Shown one piece after another: positions 7,361 through 14,164 of a stretch of DNA of 14,164 bases. Origin of the DNA: Deltaproteobacteria bacterium (GTDB taxonomy: Bacteria; Desulfobacterota; DSM-4660; Desulfatiglandales; HGW-15); NCBI GenBank assembly GCA_016932235.1, contig JAFGDF010000131.1, forward strand, positions 1-14,164, read 5' to 3'. Under the pieces are notes generated by a model. It did no database searches. It worked only from the letters and a program-made list of their open reading frames with translations, and had not been told where the DNA came from. Position numbers and translations under genes: made by a program. The stretch's first letter is position 1, and every line of letters begins with the position of its first letter.

Positions 7361-7473
7361 CCCGGTTGGCCAAAATCCACCATCAAATCAAAGACAATAA
7401 GTACTGTTGCCGGATTTTGGCGTAACCCTGGCCACCAGCATGGCAGATGGCGCCCTGATGGTGGATCAGGGTT
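7361..7473. repeat. Cluster of mutually exclusive inverted repeats
   Basis: Three long pairings compete within 113 bases. (A) GCCAAAATCC (7369-7378) with GGATTTTGGC (7412-7421), extendable by GGTT/AACC. (B) ATCCACCATCA (7375-7385) with TGATGGTGGAT (7456-7466). (C) AACCCTG (7424-7430) plus CCACCA (7432-7437) with TGGTGG (7459-7464) plus CAGGGTT (7467-7473). B shares bases with both A and C, while A and C can coexist apart from the optional extension. The block is more GC-rich than its AT-rich flanks. It sits between divergent genes, just upstream of the promoter of the 7544 gene. It could be a small non-autonomous mobile element, a regulator-binding region or a folded leader; the sequence alone does not decide. 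Confidence 0.6.
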
Positions 7474-7484
7474 GGGGAATTCTC

Positions 7485-7512
7485 TTGACAATAATACCAC
7501 ATGAAATAACAT
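7485..7512 (+). promoter_or_regulatory. Sigma70-like promoter for the transglutaminase-like gene
   Basis: A consensus -35 TTGACA (7485-7490) is followed after 16 bases by TAACAT (7507-7512), four of six matches to TATAAT. The predicted start of transcription, near 7519, leaves a leader of about 25 bases with GGAAGGA just before the ATG at 7544. Confidence 0.55.
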
Positions 7513-7543
7513 ATTCATACAATAATTTCAGACGGAAGGATCC

Positions 7544-8095
7544 ATGTTAAAAAAATTGATGTTTTCATATCTTCTGTCAATTATGTTTCTTCTCCCTGCT
7601 GTCTGTGTAAAAGAGGAAACAGGCCTTCAAAGACTCGCCAAAAGTATTGTCAGTTCATCAAACTCCAATGACCTGAGGATGGATAAGATCGAAAAATGGG
7701 TAATTCAAAATATTAATTACAAAAGTGATATCAAGCAATTTAATATGATGGAACGATGGACGCTCCCCACAGAGACACTTCAAAGACGCAGCGGTGACTG
7801 CGAAGATGGATCCATTCTTCTGATAGCTCTGGCGACGGCTGCGGGCATATCTCCGGAACGGCTCAGGCTTTACGTCCCCATCAGGGTCCCAAGCGGATGG
7901 CACGCATGTGCAGCCTACAGGAGAGAAAATGACGAAAAATGGGTATGGATGGAATGGGCATGGAAACGAAACAGTGCATTTTTACCGGTTGAGAGAAGAA
8001 AGACTATTGATGAAGTGCCCGCCTATTCACGATTAGGGACATATCTGAGTGTATCAAGCCTTAATCCCTTCAATATGGAATGGGGTAAAGATTAA
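7544..8095 (+). CDS. Exported transglutaminase-like cysteine peptidase-family protein
   Basis: This 183-residue protein has a signal peptide (MLKKLMFSYLLSIMFLLPAVC, residues 1-21) and a transglutaminase-like papain-fold domain. The catalytic cysteine lies in RSGDCEDGS (C86), at the start of the usual helix (ILLIALATAAGI). The histidine is in SGWHACAAY (H120) and the acidic third residue is probably E137 in WVWMEWAW. RWTLPTETLQ before the cysteine resembles the W..P.E.L segment of bacterial transglutaminase-like cysteine proteinases, the group that includes LapG. The protein is near the minimum size for the fold. C21 is preceded by PAV, a poor lipobox, so lipidation is doubtful and a periplasmic location is inferred. 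GGAAGGA precedes the ATG by about 3 bases. It converges with the efflux operon with a 22-base gap, and I see no terminator hairpin there. Its substrate is unknown. Confidence 0.85.
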   Translation: MLKKLMFSYLLSIMFLLPAVCVKEETGLQRLAKSIVSSSNSNDLRMDKIEKWVIQNINYKSDIKQFNMMERWTLPTETLQRRSGDCEDGSILLIALATAAGISPERLRLYVPIRVPSGWHACAAYRRENDEKWVWMEWAWKRNSAFLPVERRKTIDEVPAYSRLGTYLSVSSLNPFNMEWGKD

Positions 8096-8117
8096 GAAAA
8101 ATATTTGACAAGAACGA

Positions 8118-9722
8118 TCAATACCCCTCCACGGGCTCTTTTCCAGGGGCCTCTATACCACGGCGTTCGAGCAATGAACCGTCCAGCCTGTAGAGATTAA
8201 CAAGTGCCTTCAGGTTCCCTATAGTTGCGTTTATTTCATTGATCTGGCTTCTAACAAGATCCCTTTGTGCCTGAGCGACCAGAAAGCTTGTCGATTTGCC
8301 AACCCTGAATTTTTCTGTCTCTATTCTCACCTTTTCCTCTTCAATCTCCCTTGTTGCGGTTGAGGCTGCGATCTGTTGCCTGGCGCGATTGACTTCAATA
8401 TACCCCATCCTTACATCCAGCTCCACAAGCTGGGACAGGTTGCTTAAGGCCTCCTGCGCCCGACTTTTAGTAAGAAGCGCTCTTCGGTGACGTGCATTTG
8501 AATCACGATTGTGAAAAGGCAATTCAGCCCTGATGCCAGCCATGAGATCATAAGTGTCTCCACTCATGTTGCCGAGTGAATCCCCAAAAGATGTCGAATA
8601 TCCCGTCTTCCCCAGCGAGATAAACAGATCCATCCTGGGAAGTATCCCATTCTTTGTCTTTACCAGCTCAAGCTCCTGCCGTTGTATGGCCAGCCTGGCC
8701 TGGTTCATATCAGGCCTGATACGCATGGCAAGATCAATATGATCGGCAAGCCTGTCAGGTTGGCCGTACGGGAGAAACGGCTTATCCGTAAGGATAATTT
8801 CCCTGTCCCAGAAATCCGGAACGTCGGGATTCAGCAACCTGATAAGCCGGAGACGGGCCGCCGCCATCACATTCTGCGCATCAATAAGCTCCTGCCGTCT
8901 CAAGGACACCTCCGCCTGAGCCGCAACCATCTCAGTCTCCGCAAGCCTCCCCACATTAACGATCTCTCTGGTTTCATCAAGCTGCTGTTCTGCCAGCTTC
9001 AACGATTTCTCATAAATCCCAATCCGGTAACTTGCCAGCAGATATTCCCAGTAGCTTGTTTCCACATCAGAAACCAAGGCCTCGGTAAATCCCCGTAATT
9101 CGAATTCGGAAAATGAGGTATTTAAACGCGCCTGTCTGAGTGTCGCCAGATTCTCATCCGTTCCTCTGCCCTTGAGAAGGGCCTGGGTAATGCTCAATCC
9201 CGCCCTGGATTCATAACGTCTTTCAAATCTGTCGGAACTTGTTCGCCCCGCATCAATCCCGATGCTGATATCCGTTCCATAAGGCAAGAATTCGGAAACA
9301 GATAAATCAACATCCTTTGCGCTGCTTCCAGAGCTTGATGTTAGAAGCTGCCCTAAAGGATGGTCTTCTTCCCTGGAGATTGAAACACCCGCTTTTATCT
9401 TCGGGTCAAAGACCGCAAGCTCCTGATCCTCGTATGTTTTCTGAATCGCAGGATTAAATCGCTCCACATCGAGCGCCCGGTTATTTTCAAGGGCCATCAG
9501 GACGGCTTCCTGCACACTGAGCCTGAATGGGATTGTTTTTACGTCCCTTTTTCCGGAAATTCCTGCCACACCATGAGCTTCCGATAAGTCCCTGTCGATC
9601 GGTTTTTCTCCTGCATGGTCTCCTGCGCCTGAGCCTGGTGGAGAGAAGAGAATGAAAATATTGAGGTAAAACACGATCAGGAATATTTTAGAGACAGACA
9701 TGGGGGTGTTTCTTAAAAACAT
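8118..9722 (-). CDS. TolC-family outer membrane efflux channel
   Basis: This 534-residue protein is the outer membrane channel of the efflux system encoded upstream. Residues 11-27 form a signal peptide core (IFLIVFYLNIFILF), cleaved near SGAG. Two outer-membrane-efflux repeats follow. The first starts at FRLSVQEAVLMALENNRALDVE and includes beta-strand segments (DPKIKAGVSIS, GTDISIGIDAG, LSITQALLKG) and long helices (SYWEYLLASYRIGIYEKSLKLAEQQLDE). The second covers ADHIDLAMRIRPDMNQARLAI through LVELDVRMGYIEVNRARQQI to IGNLKALVNLYRLDG. Length is slightly above the usual 420-500, mainly from N-terminal additions. The ATG at 9722 begins two bases after the pump stop codon, with AGGGAG inside the pump gene about 10 bases before it. 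A later ATG (9701) lacks a ribosome binding site. It is the last gene of the operon. Confidence 0.93.
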   Translation of the reverse strand: MFLRNTPMSVSKIFLIVFYLNIFILFSPPGSGAGDHAGEKPIDRDLSEAHGVAGISGKRDVKTIPFRLSVQEAVLMALENNRALDVERFNPAIQKTYEDQELAVFDPKIKAGVSISREEDHPLGQLLTSSSGSSAKDVDLSVSEFLPYGTDISIGIDAGRTSSDRFERRYESRAGLSITQALLKGRGTDENLATLRQARLNTSFSEFELRGFTEALVSDVETSYWEYLLASYRIGIYEKSLKLAEQQLDETREIVNVGRLAETEMVAAQAEVSLRRQELIDAQNVMAAARLRLIRLLNPDVPDFWDREIILTDKPFLPYGQPDRLADHIDLAMRIRPDMNQARLAIQRQELELVKTKNGILPRMDLFISLGKTGYSTSFGDSLGNMSGDTYDLMAGIRAELPFHNRDSNARHRRALLTKSRAQEALSNLSQLVELDVRMGYIEVNRARQQIAASTATREIEEEKVRIETEKFRVGKSTSFLVAQAQRDLVRSQINEINATIGNLKALVNLYRLDGSLLERRGIEAPGKEPVEGY

Positions 9723-9724
9723 GG

Positions 9725-12700
9725 CTAAATATCTCCCTCAACGGAACCTTTTTGTATTGAAACCTGTTCCAAATGATCTTCAGAACCATTTCCTTCGCCG
9801 GCCCTTTTTGAGCCACCTTCTATAAAAGAATATACAACAGGCACGAATATCAGGGTGATGATCATGGAGCTCAAAAGGCCGCCGATAACCGCCCTTGCCA
9901 TGGGGGCCTGTGCTTCACCCCCCTCACCGATTCCCAGTGCCAGAGGGATAAGGGCGAGGCTGGTAGTTAAAGCGGTCATAAGTATTGGCCTTAGCCTTCT
10001 GCGTCCCGCTTCTTCAATAGCGCTGTACATGGATATGCCGTCGCGCCTGCGTAGAAGGTTTATGTAATCCACAAGCAGGATGGCATTATTGACCGCTATC
10101 CCCCCGAGTATGATACATCCTATGTAAGTCTGAACATTGAATGTCGTATCCGTCAAAATAAGCATCAAGATTACACCTATGGCGGCCAGAGGGACCGAGA
10201 ACATTACCACAAAAGGGTCCCTAAGCGATTCATATAGAGAGGCCATAATCATATAAACCAGGAGAAGAGCCAGGATAAGTCCCAGCCGGAGTTCATTAAA
10301 TGCCTTTTGTTGTTCCTCATAATCTCCTCCGAACAGAACGCTGAAACCGTCAGGCACGGGAATGGAACGGATACCCGCCCGGATGTCCTCGAGTACTGCG
10401 CCTAAATCCCTCTCCGTATAGTCGGCGATTATTCTAACGACCCTGTTCTGATCCTTTCTCTCAATCAGCGCCGGCCCGGTCCTGGGCCTTACCTGAACCA
10501 CATTTCTCAGCACAACATGCTTCCCTTCCGTATTACTCAGGGTCAGATCAAGCAGCTCATCTGTACCCAGCTTATCGGCATCTTTGATTTTCAAAAGAAT
10601 CGTGAATTCATCACCCGCATCCCTGTAATTTCCTGCTCTATCCCCGGAGATCACTGACTGAAGGAACTCCGCGATCTGAGAAACGGTAAGGTTCATATCC
10701 GAGGCCCTCTTACGATCCACCAGGATCATCTCTTCGGGGCTGCCCACCTCCCTGCTAAGACGCACATCGGTGATACCGGGGACATTCACTATAACCTCCC
10801 GGACTTTGTTGGCCAGCATATCGGAAATCGTTAAATCATGGCCGCGAATATCCACCTCTATCCTGTCGGAGCCGCTCATCCTTAAGAACATCAGCCCTTG
10901 CCCGGGCCTGACACGAACAGTGACCCCTGGAATATTTGATATCCTGCGGCGCAGTTCATTTGCGATATCCTCACTTGAGCGATCGCGTTCCGAAAGGTTA
11001 TTCAGATTAATTCTCATATTGCCCGCGTGAGAGGTTGTTCTCCATCCTGATCCACCGATTGACGTCACCATATTATGAACCTCAGGGACCTCTCTCCTCA
11101 CAGTTTCTTCAATACCGGCAAGAACCTTATCCACAAGCTCGACCCTGGTACCGACGGCCATCTCGACGTTTATGCGCACCTCACCTTCGTCGGTGCTCGG
11201 CATAAACTCGACACCAATAAAGGGGATAAGGATTAAACATCCAACGAAACATGACACTACAAGAAATATTACAATCACCCTGTGTCTCAAACTAAAATGC
11301 AGCAGGAGTCTATATCTTTCCTCCAGCCCTGAAAATGCCCCGTTGCAGGCCTCCAGGAAACGTCTCAGGACCGATGTTTCATCCCTTTTCATCCCTCCAT
11401 AATTATTTAAAAACCTTGCGGATAGCATGGGCACAAGGGTAAGGGATATCGCCAGGGCGCAGATTATAGACAATGCCACCACATAGGCAAGCGGCTTGTA
11501 CATTACACCCGCCATGCCCCTTACAAAAATCAGGGGCACGAAGACTGCCAGTGTTGTGAGCGTGCTTGCCACAATGGCCGGCGTCACCTCCTCCGTTCCC
11601 TTTATTGCGGCGATCTCGGATTCATATGATTCCCGCATGCGATAGATGTTTTCAAGCACCACAATGGAATTATCAACAAGCATGCCCACACCCAGGGCCA
11701 GGCCTCCCAGTGTCATCAGATTCAAGGTAAAACCCGTGAAATAGATAAAAGAGAATGTTGCTATGATTGAAATAGGGATGCTCAGGGCAATAATGGCGGT
11801 GCTTTTAAGACTGCGCAAAAAGACTATCAACACCAGGATTGCCAGAAGGCCTCCGTATAGCAGGGTATTCCCCACGTTCGTTATGGATCGCTGGATATAA
11901 TTGGAAGTATCGAGGATTGGTGTTATTTCAATTTGAGGGATATCTCTGTTGATGCTTTCCAGCTCTTTTAGCACCGCTCCGGCCACAGCCACGGTATTTG
12001 TTCCCGACTGCTTATTCACGCCCAGATGGATTCCGGGCCTGCCGTTAACCCGGATTATCCTGGTGACTTTCCGCCAGCTGTCTTCCACTTCGGCGATCTC
12101 CCTGAGAAGTATGGGAGCGCCTTCCCTGACGATTATAATAGTCTCGCGGAGCTCGTTGAGGTCTGTATACTCCCCCGGGGTTCTTATCAGCACGTCGAAG
12201 TCACCTCGTTCCAGCGACCCTGCGGGGATATTCACGTTCTCCGATATGATCTTTTTCTGTATCTGGCCCATGGACAATCCCAGGGCCTTTAACTTATCCG
12301 CATGGACGTTTACGTGTATTTCACGTTCAAGCCCTCCATGTACATCAAGAGAGGCAACACCGGGGAGCCTCTCGATACGATACTTAACCTGATCATCAAT
12401 AACCCGCCTCATCTGGATGGGATCAAGGTTGCTGAAAGCGCCCAGGATGAGGACAGGGAAAGCGGCCATATCAAATTTGCGCAATATCGGCCTGTCTATT
12501 CCCTCCGGAAGCCGGGACATAACACGATCCAGCCGGTCCCTTATGTCATTTGACGCGGTATCCAGGTCAGTCCCCCATGAAAAAGATACCCTGACATTGC
12601 TGGATCCCTCGGAAGATGTTGAGGAAACTTCCTCCACACCCGGAACCGCAATAAGGGCTTGTTCTATAGGGCGCGTAATCAGCTCCTCTATCTCCTCAGG

Positions 12701-12865
12701 GCCGGCGTTCTCATATGTCGCTGATATGCTCACGGTGGGATAAGTTATGTCCGGCATGAGATCAATGGGTATCCGGGTTAATGAGACTATTCCAAGCAGT
12801 ATCACTATCAGGACGACCATTGTCGTGAAAATAGGGCGGCGTGTTGCTAGGCGAGATATTTTCAT
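9725..12865 (-). CDS. RND efflux pump, inner membrane permease subunit
   Basis: This 1046-residue protein has full RND pump length and twofold architecture: a first membrane helix at about residues 11-30, a periplasmic porter domain (NAGPEEIEELITRPIEQAL, IRDRLDRVMSRLPEG), helices from about 335, then a repeat of both halves from about 525. It exports small hydrophobic compounds using ion flow, together with the adaptor and TolC-type channel. In the fourth helix the usual Asp pair is D398-N399 (GMLVDNSIVVLEN). In the tenth helix the AcrB lysine is replaced by N926 (GGIAVNNAILLVDY). This combination is seen, as I recall, in the SwrC-like branch rather than in AcrB itself, so the coupling residues differ from the E. 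coli model. The start ATG overlaps the adaptor stop in ATGA (12862-12865), indicating coupling. The substrate cannot be told from sequence; heavy-metal CusA-type signatures are absent. Confidence 0.95.
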   Translation of the reverse strand: MKISRLATRRPIFTTMVVLIVILLGIVSLTRIPIDLMPDITYPTVSISATYENAGPEEIEELITRPIEQALIAVPGVEEVSSTSSEGSSNVRVSFSWGTDLDTASNDIRDRLDRVMSRLPEGIDRPILRKFDMAAFPVLILGAFSNLDPIQMRRVIDDQVKYRIERLPGVASLDVHGGLEREIHVNVHADKLKALGLSMGQIQKKIISENVNIPAGSLERGDFDVLIRTPGEYTDLNELRETIIIVREGAPILLREIAEVEDSWRKVTRIIRVNGRPGIHLGVNKQSGTNTVAVAGAVLKELESINRDIPQIEITPILDTSNYIQRSITNVGNTLLYGGLLAILVLIVFLRSLKSTAIIALSIPISIIATFSFIYFTGFTLNLMTLGGLALGVGMLVDNSIVVLENIYRMRESYESEIAAIKGTEEVTPAIVASTLTTLAVFVPLIFVRGMAGVMYKPLAYVVALSIICALAISLTLVPMLSARFLNNYGGMKRDETSVLRRFLEACNGAFSGLEERYRLLLHFSLRHRVIVIFLVVSCFVGCLILIPFIGVEFMPSTDEGEVRINVEMAVGTRVELVDKVLAGIEETVRREVPEVHNMVTSIGGSGWRTTSHAGNMRINLNNLSERDRSSEDIANELRRRISNIPGVTVRVRPGQGLMFLRMSGSDRIEVDIRGHDLTISDMLANKVREVIVNVPGITDVRLSREVGSPEEMILVDRKRASDMNLTVSQIAEFLQSVISGDRAGNYRDAGDEFTILLKIKDADKLGTDELLDLTLSNTEGKHVVLRNVVQVRPRTGPALIERKDQNRVVRIIADYTERDLGAVLEDIRAGIRSIPVPDGFSVLFGGDYEEQQKAFNELRLGLILALLLVYMIMASLYESLRDPFVVMFSVPLAAIGVILMLILTDTTFNVQTYIGCIILGGIAVNNAILLVDYINLLRRRDGISMYSAIEEAGRRRLRPILMTALTTSLALIPLALGIGEGGEAQAPMARAVIGGLLSSMIITLIFVPVVYSFIEGGSKRAGEGNGSEDHLEQVSIQKGSVEGDI

Positions 12866-14088
12866 GAATTCCGCCCCGGCGCTTTCCCCTCAGGGAAGTT
12901 CCAAACCCGTCCAGCGGGTCCCGGCTTCCCTTCATCGGGGAGTATGATTTTCGTCCCGTCTTCCAGCAGATGCTGCCCCATAGTAACCAGGTGTCCTGAA
13001 ATAGGAGGATCGGTTACTTCTGCCCGATCGCCGTCGATAATCCCTAACGTGACTGGAACAAACCCGGCCTTTTTATCCATGAGATCGGCGATAAAGATCC
13101 CCGAACGGCCCTGTCGTTTCACCACCGCACTTAGCGGTATAACAATTGAGTCAGGGTGTATCTCGAATTCGATCTGGACTCGTACAAACATGCCGGGTTT
13201 AAGCAGGTTATCCTGGTTGGGGACCTTGATCTCCACCCTGGCCTGACGGGAAGCCTCCTTGATGAGCGGAGCGATCCGTAGGATCTCCCCGGCAAATTCT
13301 CTTCCGGGGTACACATCGGTCTGAACAACGGCTTTCTGTCCCATCTTTACCTTTGAATAATCCCTTTCGATAACATGAATGACTGCTGTTAGCGTGCTTA
13401 TATCCAGTATGGAGACAATCGATGTGTTCGGTGAGAGCATGCTCCCTTTGTCAACAAAACGTTCACCAACAACCCAATTTTGGCCGTCCCCACTGATTCC
13501 GGAAGCCCTGATTTCGGTATAGGATAAGCGAACCTCCGTAGCTTTTAAAGCAGCCTTTTTCTGTTCGACCTGGGCAGCAGAAACCTTATATCTGGCATCC
13601 TGCGCCATGAAATTAGCTTCCGCCTCATCCAGTTCCGACTCCGAGGCTATCTTCTTCTTTCTGAGTTCTCTGACTCTCGTCAGTTCTCTTTCGGCAATGA
13701 CAAGCTTGTTCCGGCCTTCTTCCAGATTGGCGCGGGCGACTTCCAATTCGGCCCGGGCCTGATCCACCTGCTGCTTATATTCATCATTATCCAGTAGGGC
13801 GATCAACTGATCTTTTTTAACCAGGTCTCCCACCTCAACAAGGATATTTTCCAGCCGTCCGCTTACCTTGGGGGCGACGACAAACTGTGAACGTGGATAC
13901 AGGGTGCCTGTATATGAGCCGATATCCCTTATCAAGGCCCTTTCCACTCTCTTAATCTCCACCGCCACTGAAGGGTTCCTTCTAATAAAGTTATCATTTC
14001 CATCCATGGATGAGACTCTCAAATAGATTTGCCATCCCAGAAGACAGAGAATGAGCAATAAAATTAAAATCCCGATAATCTTTTTCAA
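12862..14088 (-). CDS. RND efflux periplasmic adaptor (membrane fusion protein)
   Basis: This 408-residue adaptor links the pump to the TolC-type channel across the periplasm. A single N-terminal anchor (about residues 4-21, IIGILILLLILCLLGW) is followed by the first lipoyl half (68-100, APKVSGRLENILVEVGDLVKK). A coiled-coil hairpin spans about 102-186, and the second lipoyl half (188-228) has an unusual insert (RASGISGDGQNWVVGERF). Then come the beta-barrel (230-310) and a membrane-proximal domain (IVIPLSAVVKRQGRSGIFIA). The cysteine at residue 15 lies inside the helix, so this is an anchored protein rather than a lipoprotein. The start is TTG at 14086-14088, supported by AAGGTGG four bases upstream; the sequence MKK plus helix follows directly. 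It is the first gene of the operon, behind a strong promoter. No regulator gene is in the window. Confidence 0.93.
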   Translation of the reverse strand: MKKIIGILILLLILCLLGWQIYLRVSSMDGNDNFIRRNPSVAVEIKRVERALIRDIGSYTGTLYPRSQFVVAPKVSGRLENILVEVGDLVKKDQLIALLDNDEYKQQVDQARAELEVARANLEEGRNKLVIAERELTRVRELRKKKIASESELDEAEANFMAQDARYKVSAAQVEQKKAALKATEVRLSYTEIRASGISGDGQNWVVGERFVDKGSMLSPNTSIVSILDISTLTAVIHVIERDYSKVKMGQKAVVQTDVYPGREFAGEILRIAPLIKEASRQARVEIKVPNQDNLLKPGMFVRVQIEFEIHPDSIVIPLSAVVKRQGRSGIFIADLMDKKAGFVPVTLGIIDGDRAEVTDPPISGHLVTMGQHLLEDGTKIILPDEGKPGPAGRVWNFPEGKAPGRNS

Positions 14089-14116
14089 AATGCCACCTTG
14101 TTTAGATTGATGTTTT

Positions 14117-14144
14117 ATTATAAACGAAATTTTTATTTATTCAA
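14117..14144 (-). promoter_or_regulatory. Strong sigma70-like promoter of the efflux operon
   Basis: On the minus strand TTGAAT (14144-14139) is followed after 16 bases by a perfect TATAAT (14122-14117) in a very AT-rich setting. Transcription would start near 14110, giving a leader of about 22 bases with AAGGTGG before the TTG start. I see no clear operator palindrome over it, although the window ends only 20 bases upstream. Confidence 0.65.
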
Positions 14145-14164
14145 AAATTTTGATATTATAATAA

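Noticed and set aside
7424..7473. Integron attC-like site (AAC...GTT arms)
   Set aside because: The outer boxes do not fit RYYYAAC and GTTRRRY, and the stem runs on without the attC spacer and extra-helical bases. No integrase is present.
7309..7518. Open frame of 69 codons on the minus strand over the inverted repeats
   Set aside because: It reads through the palindromic block and the promoter of the opposite gene; it is best explained as a by-product of the repeat.

Overview
The window reads as ordinary chromosome from a Gram-negative, probably anaerobic bacterium with moderate GC. A complete tripartite efflux operon (adaptor, RND pump, TolC-type outer membrane channel) shows there are two membranes. 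The mix of genes, including an orphan AddB-like nuclease, an IscU-like scaffold of the PCGDTM type and many palindromic intergenic spacers, reminds me of Desulfobacterota. That assignment is an inference and is not proven by any marker here.

Layout: (a) 1-381 has no protein gene. It holds a GC-rich, multi-hairpin element (about 24-306, plus strand) that I read as a HEARO / IscB-type omega RNA, but no IscB or IsrB gene follows it. (b) 382-912 is a small unrecognised membrane protein, and 985-2418 is a two-domain cardiolipin synthase; both are on the plus strand. (c) 2522-6328 (minus) is a very large AddB-like protein: an inactivated helicase N-terminal part and an apparently intact PD-(D/E)XK / iron-sulfur nuclease C-terminal part. 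(d) 6436-6804 (minus) is an IscU-like scaffold that lacks the third cluster cysteine. Its leader contains a second, diverged copy of the omega-RNA-like element (about 6828-7033, minus). (e) 7048-7290 (minus) is a small conserved-looking protein. (f) 7361-7473 is a set of mutually exclusive inverted repeats, followed by a sigma70-like promoter and a secreted transglutaminase-like protein (7544-8095, plus). (g) 8118-14088 (minus) is the efflux operon, read adaptor, pump, channel, with a strong promoter at 14117-14144.

The efflux genes form one translationally coupled unit: a 4-base stop/start overlap, then a 2-base gap. The remaining genes look like independent housekeeping or envelope functions.

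The most interesting signal is the pair of RNA-like elements. Between copy 1 positions 141-240 and the minus strand of 6970-6871 I count about 69 identical bases in 100 without a gap. The hairpins just upstream are kept in position while their sequences differ, which suggests conserved RNA structure. Each copy ends in a short hairpin and neither carries a nuclease gene. This looks like a family of small, ORF-less omega-RNA elements, one of which now forms the 5' leader of an iron-sulfur scaffold gene.
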